A DNA stretch of 6,490 nucleotides from an uncultured Porphyromonas sp. (GCA_900554935.1 USJF01000076.1:1-6490), one strand, 5' to 3'; positions 1 through 6,490 are shown, counted from the first letter of the stretch. Program-made: numbers and translations. Notes: generated by a model from the letters alone, not told the origin.

Positions 1-1601
1 GCAGTTGTCTCTACCTTAGGTATTTCTCTTTGCTGAAGGCGGTAATCGGTGTAATTACCAGGGAAGTCCTTTACCGATCCATCCCCCTCTAGCACAAAGA
101 GGTGCTCTGTGATGCGATCCATAAAATAGCGGTCGTGAGAGACTACGAGTAGGCAACCATCAAACTGCACGAGATACTCCTCCAGCACCTGTAGAGTGGG
201 GATATCTAGGTCGTTGGTCGGCTCATCGAGGACGAGGAAGTTGGGCTGCTGCATCAGTACAGTACAGAGTTGAAGCCTACGCCGCTCTCCTCCGCTCAGC
301 AGTGAGACATAGTCTTGCTGTCGCTTGGGTGGAAATAAGAAGCGATTCAAGAGCTGCATAGCAGTGTGCTCTGCTCCACTTCTACCCACTACGTGCTCAG
401 CAATATCAGTGACCACCTCTATCACTTTCTTACCCTCAGGAAAGGAGGGAGGTATCTGGGAAAAATAGCCAAAGCGAACCGTTTCGCCTACCTCTATGGA
501 GCCTGATGTAGGCTCTATCTCCTGCATAATCAGTCGTATCAAGGTGGTTTTGCCAGCCCCATTTGGACCGATAACACCTACGCGATCACGTCGGGTAAAG
601 TTGTAGGAGAAGTCCTTGATAATGATTCGCTCGCCATAGCATTTACTGATATGCTCAGCCTCGAATATCTTCTTTCCGATATAGACCGATTGGCTCTCGA
701 GCTGTGGCCCTTGGTGGTGCTGGATATGGGTGAGTTGCCCCTTTAGCTCGTGGAAAGCATCCTTACGGTACTTTGCTTTGGTCCCTCGGGCTTGAGGCAT
801 TCGGCGCATCCAATCTAGCTCGGTACGGTAGCGGTTGCGAAGGGTGGCTTGCTCGCTCTCTAATTGCTCCAGTCGCTCTGCCCGCTTCTGCAGGTATAGA
901 GTATAATTTCCTTCGTAGCTATAGATTTGCCCCCCATCCATCTCTATGATGGTATCGCATACTTGGTCAAGGAAGTAGCGGTCGTGTGTCACCATCAAGA
1001 GTGCTGCATTGGAGGTGGCGAGGTATTGCTCCAGCCACTCTACGGTGCTAGGGTCGAGGTGGTTGGTCGGCTCATCGAGGATAAAAATATCGGGCTGCCG
1101 TAGGAGGACTGAGGCGAGTGCAATCCGCTTGCTCTCGCCACCCGATAGGCCCTGTGTGCTACGGTGTGGATCGCCCAAGCTGAGCTGAGAGAGGAGGGCT
1201 TGTAGCTCTTGCTCTATGCTCCAGCCATCTAGTTGGTCCATCCGCGCTATAGCCTTATTGATTTGGTCGCTATCACCACTTTCGACTGCTGCCTCGTACG
1301 CCACGATCACCTCCCTTAGCTCTGGAGCGATTCCGCTCAGGCTCGCAGTGAGGAGGTCGGGGTAGGCTGTGAAGTCGCTACGCTGTGGAAGGTAAGCGAT
1401 CTTGAGGTCTCTCTGGGTGATCACTTCGCCCGAATCAGCTGATTCTAATCCTACCAATATGCGAAGAAGGGTGGTCTTGCCTGCCCCATTTGGTGCGATA
1501 AGACCTACTTTCTGCCCTTTTTCGATGGAGAAGTCTAGCCCTTCGAATAGCCTTAGTATGCCAAAGCTTTTGGAGAGATTGTCTACTTGTAGTATGGCCA
1601 T
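1..1601 (-). CDS. ABC-F family ATPase, Uup-like (3' end beyond window)
   Basis: This is a soluble tandem-ATPase protein of the ABC-F type, a family that acts on ribosomes or nucleic acid rather than in membrane transport. I translated 533 residues from the ATG at 1601. The first nucleotide-binding domain has a Walker A NGAGKTT at about 38-44, signature LSGGES at 152-157 and Walker B ILDEPTNHLD at 174-183 with catalytic E177. The interdomain linker (about 232-300) carries a WMRRMPQARGTKAKYR stretch at 264-279, which resembles the Uup subgroup. The second domain has GPNGAGKTT at 345-353, LSGGERRR at 435-442 and LDEPTNDLD at 458-466 with E460. There is no transmembrane segment. Both ATP sites look intact. 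The reading frame is still open at the left edge; Uup proteins are usually around 620-640 residues, so roughly 90 C-terminal residues, including any coiled-coil tail, are missing. The start overlaps the porin stop by one base (TAATG), which suggests translational coupling. Assignment to ABC-F is firm; Uup rather than another subgroup is likely. Confidence 0.93.
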   Translation of the reverse strand, partial: MAILQVDNLSKSFGILRLFEGLDFSIEKGQKVGLIAPNGAGKTTLLRILVGLESADSGEVITQRDLKIAYLPQRSDFTAYPDLLTASLSGIAPELREVIVAYEAAVESGDSDQINKAIARMDQLDGWSIEQELQALLSQLSLGDPHRSTQGLSGGESKRIALASVLLRQPDIFILDEPTNHLDPSTVEWLEQYLATSNAALLMVTHDRYFLDQVCDTIIEMDGGQIYSYEGNYTLYLQKRAERLEQLESEQATLRNRYRTELDWMRRMPQARGTKAKYRKDAFHELKGQLTHIQHHQGPQLESQSVYIGKKIFEAEHISKCYGERIIIKDFSYNFTRRDRVGVIGPNGAGKTTLIRLIMQEIEPTSGSIEVGETVRFGYFSQIPPSFPEGKKVIEVVTDIAEHVVGRSGAEHTAMQLLNRFLFPPKRQQDYVSLLSGGERRRLQLCTVLMQQPNFLVLDEPTNDLDIPTLQVLEEYLVQFDGCLLVVSHDRYFMDRITEHLFVLEGDGSVKDFPGNYTDYRLQQREIPKVETT

Positions 1602-2848
1602 TAGAAGAGTATGGTCACGCGACCTTGGAATACCATGAAGTCTAGCCCCTTAAAGCTGGTAGGGTCTTTGACCTCGTAGTTGCTAGTAAAGTCTTTGTGA
1701 TGGTCGATATAATTGGCGTGAAGTGAAAAGCAGAGGTGCGTTGTGGTCCAGTAATTGGCGAAAGCCCCGACGCTATACCCTGCTAAGGCCTTAACCCCTT
1801 CGTGATTATTGCAATAAATACCAGAACTGCGAAGACCAAGCTCTAGTGCCTGCTTTCCATCGTAAGGGGAGCCAGAGAAATCGCCCATGGCGGCATTGTA
1901 TCTGCGAGGATTGCCGAGGACGATATAGCTAGCTCGGACGTTCCACCCTGCATATTGTGGTGTAGCGAGGTCGGAGCTTCTGAAGAAGTTGGTTCCGAGT
2001 CCTTCAGCGGTTAAGAGGAAATTGCGGTTTTGGTAGGCTAGCTCTAGGCCATAATTGAGTTGGCTATTGGTATTGAAGTGGTAATACCTAATGAAGCGAG
2101 CAGTAGAAGCTACCGTTTCGACTCCTATCTCACCAGCTTTGCTTGAGAGCCCATTCTGCATCCGCATCCAATAGATGTTGGTGCCGAGTAAGAGCTTTTG
2201 ATGGCGATTATTGAGTACATTGTAGGTAAAGCGCCCTGCTACGCCTACTTCGGGACGCTTGGGAAGTGGACTGACTACGTAATCATTAAGATTGAATGAG
2301 TAGGCACCAATAGCGGAGTAAAGACGGCCTGTGGTGTAAAAGAGACCGATACCAAAACGACGGTCTGACGCCATCGAAAGGCCCATTGGAGTGGCTACGC
2401 TCATGGCTGTGCCTGTCCCATAGTTTTGGCTCATTGGTCCTGGCACTTTCATCTGCCCCATACGTAGCTTGAAGTTATCGCTGAAGCGATAGTCGAGGAG
2501 CATATTGAGGAGGTTGATCCTATTTTGGGCATAATTGATATGAAACTCAAAGCCCCAACGCTTGGAGAAGTCTCCCGAAAGATTGGTTTGGAGATTGGTA
2601 AAGGCGATATTTGGCTTTATCTCAAAAGGCTGGCCGTCTAGGGTAGCTTGGGAGGCATCAAATGTAGGTGCAAAGGCGACCCCATCTAGGGTATAGGTAT
2701 TGGCTACTTTGAGCTTAAATCCTTTGGTGCCTTTAATGGTAAAGCCCTTTCCATGGTAGGCCACTCTAGTTTTACTTTGTGCCGAAGCTCCTATGCTGAA
2801 TGATAGGAAGGCAATGATGAGTAATGCGATTCGTTTCATACTATACAT
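1601..2848 (-). CDS. Outer-membrane porin, OprO/OprP-like beta-barrel
   Basis: This is a predicted outer-membrane beta-barrel of 415 residues, most like the phosphate-selective porin O/P family of Bacteroidota. A signal peptide is clear: positive residues K5-R6, a hydrophobic core at about 7-19, and an A-S-A site at 21-23 followed by Q24. The mature part alternates polar and aromatic residues as barrel strands do. It contains the segment RMGQMKVPGP (129-138) followed by SDRRFGIGLF (161-170), a layout seen in OprO/OprP-type porins, where a G-Q-x-K-x-P turn precedes an R-x-x-G-x strand. It ends in GRVTILF, a terminal aromatic strand expected for BAM-dependent insertion. Two starts are possible: 2848 (MYSMKR) or 2839 (MKR). 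The second gives the more usual signal peptide and lies 15 nt after the holB stop, so I prefer it slightly. The substrate cannot be read from sequence; phosphate or pyrophosphate is only the family name. It ends inside the start codon of the ABC-F gene. Confidence 0.82.
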   Translation of the reverse strand: MYSMKRIALLIIAFLSFSIGASAQSKTRVAYHGKGFTIKGTKGFKLKVANTYTLDGVAFAPTFDASQATLDGQPFEIKPNIAFTNLQTNLSGDFSKRWGFEFHINYAQNRINLLNMLLDYRFSDNFKLRMGQMKVPGPMSQNYGTGTAMSVATPMGLSMASDRRFGIGLFYTTGRLYSAIGAYSFNLNDYVVSPLPKRPEVGVAGRFTYNVLNNRHQKLLLGTNIYWMRMQNGLSSKAGEIGVETVASTARFIRYYHFNTNSQLNYGLELAYQNRNFLLTAEGLGTNFFRSSDLATPQYAGWNVRASYIVLGNPRRYNAAMGDFSGSPYDGKQALELGLRSSGIYCNNHEGVKALAGYSVGAFANYWTTTHLCFSLHANYIDHHKDFTSNYEVKDPTSFKGLDFMVFQGRVTILF

Positions 2849-2854
2849 ATGTCT

Positions 2855-3991
2855 TTATTTTTGATATATCCGTGTGAGTGTGAGAAGCAGGTCAAAGAGC
2901 ACCATCGTGATATTGCCGTTTTGAATGATCTCTAGCTTAGCATCCGTTAGCTCGTCCATCACTATGGTGTATTTCTCCAATGGTAGCGCCATCGAGATTG
3001 CATGGGCCTCTGCTAGTATTTTACTCGGAAGGAAAACCACATCGTCGGAGCCGTACCTCAACGCTAGTAGCTCTCTCAGCAACATCGGCAATGCATCGAG
3101 GAGAGAAATCACCTCAGGACGATCCATCTTGGCATACTCTTGGGCTGCTTCGAGTAGTGGCTTGGGGTGTCTCTGAAGTGGTAATTGGAGAAATCGAAGA
3201 GCTTCCATCTCCCCTTTGAATAGCCCGCCACCCTCTTTTAGCTGTAGGGCTTTGTAGAGATTGCCCTGTGCTAAGTGTGTGAGCTCTCTCGCCTCTTCAT
3301 CCGCGGTGCCCTTCTGCTCGACGAGATATTTGATGAGTGTGGGCTCGGGAATCTTAGGTACCGCCACCTTCTGCAGACGACTGATAATGGTAGGGAGAAG
3401 GCGATGGGGACTATGCGACACCATAATAAAGACTACACCCGTAGGTGGCTCTTCGAGGAGCTTCAGTAGCTTATTGGCCGTCTCGGTACGCATCGTCTCG
3501 GGTTGCCAAATAAGGATCACCTGATACCGGCTCTTGAAGGAACTGAGGGAGGTGTTATGAATAAGTCGCTCCGCCTCTGCCACCATAATCTGTGGTTGCT
3601 TATTGCCAGCATCAAGCTGCTCACGCCACTCAAGTGTGGTGAACCTAGGGTGCTTGGCAATTAGCTCTCTAAAGGGCTCGAGCATCATCTCCGAAGTATA
3701 CTCTTTGCCCTCTTGAGCTTTGATAATCGGGAAGACCAAAGTGAGATCGGGGTGCTGTAGCTCTGCCATCTGCCGGCAAGAGTGGCAATGGCCACAAGGC
3801 ACCCCCTCAGGAGTAAGCTCCTCGCAAAGGACTTGCTGAGCCAGTACCAAGGAGAGCGGAAATGCCTCTCCCCCCTCTTCACCTGTCAGAAGTATCGCAT
3901 GTGGCAATTCGCCAGCTACAATTTGGCTAGCGAAGTGCGCAACTAGATGCTCCTGTCCAAGTAGGTCAGAGGGCTTTGGCACTATTGGCAT
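2855..3991 (-). CDS. holB: DNA polymerase III subunit delta' (clamp loader)
   Basis: This encodes a 378-residue AAA+ family protein that fits the delta' subunit of the clamp loader, which helps open and load the beta sliding clamp at primer-template junctions. The N-terminal segment (LLGQEHLVAHF, 10-20, then LPHAILLTG, 29-37) is typical. The P-loop position, GEEGGEAF at 37-44, has no lysine, so it should not bind ATP; this is normal for delta'. A four-cysteine zinc module is present (C56, C66, C69, C72). The conserved helix KLLKLLEEPP is at 174-183. The family SRC motif reads SRLQ at 204-207, so the cysteine is replaced by leucine. The C-terminal segment EIIQNGNITMVLFDLLL fits the end of Bacteroidota delta' proteins. 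It is about 40 residues longer than the E. coli protein. It starts 15 nt after the upstream flavoprotein gene and ends 6 or 15 nt before the porin start. Tau/gamma (DnaX) is the main alternative, but the missing lysine and the length argue against it. Confidence 0.9.
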   Translation of the reverse strand: MPIVPKPSDLLGQEHLVAHFASQIVAGELPHAILLTGEEGGEAFPLSLVLAQQVLCEELTPEGVPCGHCHSCRQMAELQHPDLTLVFPIIKAQEGKEYTSEMMLEPFRELIAKHPRFTTLEWREQLDAGNKQPQIMVAEAERLIHNTSLSSFKSRYQVILIWQPETMRTETANKLLKLLEEPPTGVVFIMVSHSPHRLLPTIISRLQKVAVPKIPEPTLIKYLVEQKGTADEEARELTHLAQGNLYKALQLKEGGGLFKGEMEALRFLQLPLQRHPKPLLEAAQEYAKMDRPEVISLLDALPMLLRELLALRYGSDDVVFLPSKILAEAHAISMALPLEKYTIVMDELTDAKLEIIQNGNITMVLFDLLLTLTRIYQK

Positions 3992-4006
3992 AGGTCTAGC
4001 TCAGTC

Positions 4007-5053
4007 TTATAATTGTGAGTAGTCTGGACGCCCCAGGTCAGTCACTTGTGTAGGATTAGCATCCTCGCTAGCATAGTAACGCATAAATTGGCTTCTCAAG
4101 TACATCGTAGCGTGATCTACTCGAGTCGCTGCTAGCTTGCCCTTAAACTCATTGATATGGTGGTATTGCTTCCGATCCATCCAGTCGGAAAGGAATTGAT
4201 TGGCTTCCCGAACCACTTTCGCTCCACCCTGATAGAGTGCCGAAGCATACTGCACCGCATCGGCACCTGCGAGCAACCCTTTCACGAGGTCCTCGCCATT
4301 TCTAGGACCATTGGAGAGTGCTATCGAAAGCTCAGGCACCGCACCACGCACCAATGCCGCATAGCGAAGCGTATCGGAGTAAGAGCTCTCGTGACTCAGC
4401 ACCGATCCTACAGTGATCTTCTCCTTCTCAATATCAATATCGGGCATAAAAGTACGATTAAAGAGCACTACACCATCAGCACCTGCTAGCTTTAGGTCGC
4501 GACATAGGCGAATAACATTAGTGTAGTACTTGCTGAGCTTAATGATGATTGGAGTGTCGTCCAATTGCTCCCGTAGGGCACGAACCATCTGTACCAGCTC
4601 CTCCTCCGAAGTGCCCCAAGGCTCTGCCACCTTACTCTCAATCCTCATCACATTGCACTCCAAAGCATCGGCGCCAGCCTCTATCAGCTCCCGAGCATAC
4701 TCCACCCAGCTATCCGACTTATAGGCATTCACACTAGCGATAATTGGTGCGATGATACACCTTTTTGCCTCCTTAATCAAGTCAATGTGGCTCTTAAGTG
4801 CATGCCCCTTCACATAGTGCTGCAGATAATCAATAGCACCATAGTCATCATAACCGCCCAAGCTCTCATCTGTCATCTGCGATATCTCTTGCTCTATCTG
4901 CTCCTCAAAGATAGACTTCAGTACAATCGCTCCGGCTCCTACCTTTTCCATCTCTTGGATCTGACGTATATTCTTAGTAAGCCCCGAGCTAGCTACAATA
5001 AACGGGCTCTTAAGTCTCAGTTTCTGTGCGTATAGTGTGGATAGATCTGCCAT
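4007..5053 (-). CDS. Dihydroorotate dehydrogenase-like FMN protein, probably not PyrD
   Basis: This 348-residue protein has the FMN-binding TIM-barrel fold of class 1 dihydroorotate dehydrogenases. Visible fold markers are the N-terminal strand SPFIVASSGLT (16-26), lysine K46 in VLKSIF, ASVNA at 106-110, K172 in IIIKLSKYY, and the phosphate-binding end SNGPRNGED (247-255) followed by LAGADAVQYASALYQGG (261-277). The active-site loop differs: where true PyrD has N-x-S-C-P-N, this protein reads ECNVMRIES (132-140), so the catalytic base cysteine is absent and arginine sits at about that position. The phosphate-binding GG-I motif is also altered. A DHOD-like subgroup with a retained FMN site but missing catalytic residues is known in Bacteroidota and is often annotated as DHOD-like. 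I infer an FMN protein of unknown reaction, or an inactive one, and not the pyrimidine-pathway enzyme. It is the first gene of the leftward operon; the ATG at 5053 is 39 nt from a good -7 box. Automated annotation as pyrD would be an easy error. Confidence 0.88.
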   Translation of the reverse strand: MADLSTLYAQKLRLKSPFIVASSGLTKNIRQIQEMEKVGAGAIVLKSIFEEQIEQEISQMTDESLGGYDDYGAIDYLQHYVKGHALKSHIDLIKEAKRCIIAPIIASVNAYKSDSWVEYARELIEAGADALECNVMRIESKVAEPWGTSEEELVQMVRALREQLDDTPIIIKLSKYYTNVIRLCRDLKLAGADGVVLFNRTFMPDIDIEKEKITVGSVLSHESSYSDTLRYAALVRGAVPELSIALSNGPRNGEDLVKGLLAGADAVQYASALYQGGAKVVREANQFLSDWMDRKQYHHINEFKGKLAATRVDHATMYLRSQFMRYYASEDANPTQVTDLGRPDYSQL

Positions 5054-5092
5054 AATTTATATCAGTTTTGGTTATTTGTTTCCTTAACCTTA

Positions 5093-5127
5093 CAAAGGTA
5101 ACCATTTTTAGCGAATAGCGCCTTCAA
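5093..5127 (-). promoter_or_regulatory. Candidate Bacteroidota-type promoter for the leftward operon
   Basis: Read on the minus strand, positions 5100-5093 give TACCTTTG, a full match to the TAnnTTTG -7 box used by the Bacteroidota primary sigma factor. The only nearby TTG for a -33 element is at 5127-5125, 24 nt upstream, somewhat longer than the usual spacing of about 19-21. The start of transcription would fall near 5086, leaving a leader of about 33 nt before the ATG at 5053. No other full match lies between the ATG and the repeat array. The -7 box is convincing, the -33 element weak. Confidence 0.6.
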
Positions 5128-5258
5128 CTCATATAAAACTTTTCTACTCCCTGCTAGATAGCACTAAACAAACTATCTCAATTCCGCAAGACTTCTTTAT
5201 GGTCACAATTGGAGATGACCAAAACAAACGGTTGTAGAGATAGATACCAAAGCATTGG
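5101..5258. other. Intergenic stretch with only weak dyads
   Basis: No open reading frame of note lies here. Apart from the upstream part of the leftward promoter, I see two short inverted repeats: AGATAG/CTATCT at 5156-5161 and 5173-5178 (11-nt loop), and GGTCA/TGACC at 5201-5205 and 5216-5220 (10-nt gap). Both are short enough to occur by chance. Positions 5250-5260 (AAGCATTGGCG) resemble the spacer of the adjoining 23-bp repeats and may be a decayed partial unit. Confidence 0.4.
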
Positions 5259-5350
5259 CGAGTTTGTAACTTAGCGATGATCGAGTTTGTAACTTAGCTA
5301 TGATCGAGTTTGTAACTCAGGCATCGTGAAGTTTGTAACTCAGCAATCGC
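5259..5350. repeat. Four 23-bp tandem repeats with core AGTTTGTAACT
   Basis: Units begin at 5259, 5282, 5305 and 5328, exactly 23 bp apart. Each holds a core GAGTTTGTAACT (AAGTTTGTAACT in the fourth unit) and an 11-nt variable part: TAGCGATGATC, TAGCTATGATC, CAGGCATCGTG and CAGCAATCGCT. The first two units differ by one base over 23; the last two have diverged outside the core. The core is itself a small dyad, AGTT-TGT-AACT. Period 23 is about two helical turns, so the cores face almost the same side of DNA. The array lies about 205 nt from the leftward start and 166 nt from the rightward start. It is not a CRISPR: the spacers are too short and are alike. It could be a minisatellite inside a small mobile element, or an array of protein-binding sites. 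Confidence 0.9.
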
Positions 5351-5352
5351 TC

Positions 5353-5364
5353 AGTTACAAACTC
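5353..5364. repeat. Inverted fifth copy of the repeat core
   Basis: AGTTACAAACTC is the exact reverse complement of the core GAGTTTGTAACT found in units one to three, and sits almost where a fifth unit in phase would place its core. With the fourth unit (5330-5340) it can form an 11-bp stem around a 12-nt loop; with the third unit (5306-5317) it can form a 12-bp stem. There is no T run directly after it, so a classical terminator is unlikely. The inversion gives the array a closed, hairpin-like end. Confidence 0.85.
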
Positions 5365-5389
5365 AATTTCCTGCTTTATAATACATTGA

Positions 5390-5419
5390 TTTACAATCGA
5401 TTGCAAACCTTTTTTTTTT
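5390..5419. repeat. 18-bp near-perfect palindrome followed by T10
   Basis: Positions 5390-5407 read TTTACAATCGATTGCAAA, a palindrome with one mismatched pair (5393/5404) around the perfect centre CAATCGATTG. Two bases later a run of ten T occupies 5410-5419. As a plus-strand RNA this resembles a hairpin plus U-tract, but the stem is A+T-rich, has almost no loop, and no gene upstream on that strand needs termination. More plausible readings are a protein-binding site, or the end of a small repeat element that includes the 23-bp array. The T run is also a possible slippage site upstream of the rightward gene. Confidence 0.5.
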
Positions 5420-5483
5420 ACAACTTTTATTGCTTATGGAATATAGGAACCACGACTACGCCCTCAATTATCACAAATTTCAT

Positions 5484-5491
5484 CATATTTG
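5484..5491 (+). promoter_or_regulatory. Weak -7 box candidate for the rightward gene
   Basis: CATATTTG matches the Bacteroidota TAnnTTTG box at all fixed positions except the first. It lies 24 nt before the ATG at 5516, which would leave a leader of about 18 nt. No TTG is found at the expected -33 distance. This is the best candidate I see on the plus strand between the repeats and the gene, but it is weak. Confidence 0.25.
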
Positions 5492-5515
5492 CTACTCAAA
5501 CTTAGATTCACCAAA

Positions 5516-6490
5516 ATGGACCAGACTCAACTTCTCCTGTTTGTTGCGATAGCAGCAGTGGTTATATTCATCGTCTCCTTTCTCCACCAACGCAAAAAGA
5601 AGACCTCTCAACGACTGGGGCAAAAGCTTCAGGAGAGCATCAAAGCCAATGATTGGGAAACGGCAAGGCGTATTCTGCTTAGACAGATGATCGTTTGGGG
5701 CATAATCACGATATTAGTTATGTTGCTCATCATCTTACGGCTAATGAATCACCAGCAGATCTACTCCACGCTAGTTTTCTTTGCTCTAGCAGGATGGAAT
5801 TACTATACCTCTGCGAAAGGTTTAAAGATCGCACGAAAAAATCAAACGGACTATGCTGTTGAACAGGCAGTGCAAGAGATGTTTTTTGAGAGGATCAAGA
5901 CACTTCTTAAGGATTGCAAGGTATCTCAGCTGGACCTTAATTTAACTGAAGAGGAGGTTAAGAACCTTTGGCTGGAGAAATACAAGAATTGGAAAGTGAG
6001 TGGCTACTACCCAGTGCTACTGGAGTCGATATATGGTGACTTCTTTGACTACCTGGATGAGCTCTCTGAGTGGTACGACGAGGTGAAGCTCCAGCAGTGG
6101 CGGACGAAGCTACTTAATTCCACTGAAAATAATGGGCAACAGATACTCCAGCGTAGGTTTGAGGAGCTCAAAGAGAGCTACCTGGCGGATGGGGAGGAGG
6201 GCGCTAATGCGTGGAAAGAACTGACTGATGGCGAGGTATTAGAATCTGATTGCCCAAAAGAATTCACTTTTTTCAGCACACCAATCTTAGTAGAAATGCC
6301 GATAAAAGAGCCTTGGCAGGTATTTACTTATCTTTCTTATGGCGGTTGGAACGAATGCCCCACGGCAGAGGAACATGCTCAGATTGCCCGATATTGGCAC
6401 GAATCGTATGGAGCAGTGGTGATTAAGATCGCTAGTGACTCCGTTCTGTACTACACCCCCTACCCCCCTATGGGAGACACTACCTCCCTA
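5516..6490 (+). CDS. Predicted membrane-anchored DUF4253 protein (3' end beyond window)
   Basis: I translated 325 residues from the ATG at 5516; the frame is open to the right edge. The upstream in-frame stop is TAG at 5444, and no other ATG lies between. Three hydrophobic segments are visible: about 6-23 (LLLFVAIAAVVIFIVSFL) followed by the basic patch HQRKKK, about 58-74, and about 83-97. A charged, helix-rich region with many W, Y, E and K residues covers about 100-250 and matches nothing I know. From about 257 the sequence fits the DUF4253 domain: PILVEMPIKEPWQVFTYL, then GGWNECP (276-282), ARYWHESYGAVV (291-302) and YYTPYPP (312-318). DUF4253 normally ends some 35-40 residues further on, so only the tail is missing. 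DUF4253 has no established function, and I infer none. The N-terminal membrane part joined to this domain is unusual in my experience. It is divergent from the leftward operon and preceded by the repeat array. Confidence 0.85.
   Translation, partial: MDQTQLLLFVAIAAVVIFIVSFLHQRKKKTSQRLGQKLQESIKANDWETARRILLRQMIVWGIITILVMLLIILRLMNHQQIYSTLVFFALAGWNYYTSAKGLKIARKNQTDYAVEQAVQEMFFERIKTLLKDCKVSQLDLNLTEEEVKNLWLEKYKNWKVSGYYPVLLESIYGDFFDYLDELSEWYDEVKLQQWRTKLLNSTENNGQQILQRRFEELKESYLADGEEGANAWKELTDGEVLESDCPKEFTFFSTPILVEMPIKEPWQVFTYLSYGGWNECPTAEEHAQIARYWHESYGAVVIKIASDSVLYYTPYPPMGDTTSL

Noticed and set aside
1402..1638. Plus-strand open frame of 78 codons opposite the ABC-F start
   Set aside because: It is antisense to the conserved Walker A region of the ABC-F gene and its product shows no recognisable family; a shadow frame.
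2925..5035. Several plus-strand open frames of 62-110 codons, and a 65-codon minus-strand frame at 3685-3882
   Set aside because: All lie opposite or inside holB and the DHOD-like gene, whose translations are conserved over their full length; the frames encode nothing recognisable.
4007..5053. Authentic PyrD of pyrimidine biosynthesis
   Set aside because: The catalytic SCPN loop is absent and no other pyrimidine gene is adjacent.
5330..5363. Rho-independent terminator formed by the fourth repeat and its inverted copy
   Set aside because: The 11-bp stem is A+T-rich with a 12-nt loop, no T run follows directly on either strand, and no gene runs into it.
5259..5364. CRISPR array
   Set aside because: The conserved core is only 11-12 bp, the variable parts are 11 nt and resemble one another, and there are no cas genes in the window.
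5355..5382. Sigma-70-like promoter TTACAA-N16-TATAAT on the plus strand
   Set aside because: The -35 matches the consensus at only three of six positions and lies inside the inverted repeat core; Bacteroidota use a different promoter type (TAnnTTTG).

Overview
The window most likely comes from a Bacteroidota chromosome, probably Porphyromonadaceae (Porphyromonas-like). This rests on the mix of genes (an OprO/OprP-like porin, a Bacteroidota-style DNA polymerase III delta' subunit, a DHOD-like protein without the catalytic cysteine, a Uup-type ABC-F protein), the lack of Shine-Dalgarno sequences before the starts, and a TAnnTTTG-type -7 box before the leftward genes. The genus is inferred, not proven.

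Positions 1-5053 hold four tightly packed genes, all on the minus strand. In order of transcription they are: a dihydroorotate-dehydrogenase-like flavoprotein (5053-4007), the DNA polymerase III delta' subunit holB (3991-2855), an outer-membrane porin (2848 or 2839 to 1601), and an ABC-F ATPase (1601 to beyond the left edge). The gaps are 15 nt, 6 or 15 nt, and a 1-nt TAATG stop/start overlap, so this looks like one operon read from a promoter just right of 5053. The products act in different processes (flavin chemistry, replication clamp loading, outer-membrane transport, ribosome-associated ATPase). The cluster therefore looks like a shared housekeeping transcript rather than one pathway.

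Positions 5054-5515 are a 462-nt divergent intergenic region. It contains the leftward promoter, four in-phase 23-bp tandem repeats with the core AGTTTGTAACT, an inverted fifth copy of that core, a near-perfect 18-bp palindrome and a run of ten T. Apart from the promoter, no coding feature explains these; they could be a small repeat element of MITE or minisatellite type, or a regulatory array.

From 5516 to the right edge a plus-strand gene encodes a predicted membrane-anchored protein that ends in a DUF4253 domain, cut by the window end. Its function is unknown.

The repeat array and the membrane-anchored DUF4253 protein are the parts most worth a second look. Nothing in the window is clearly a new defence or mobile system.
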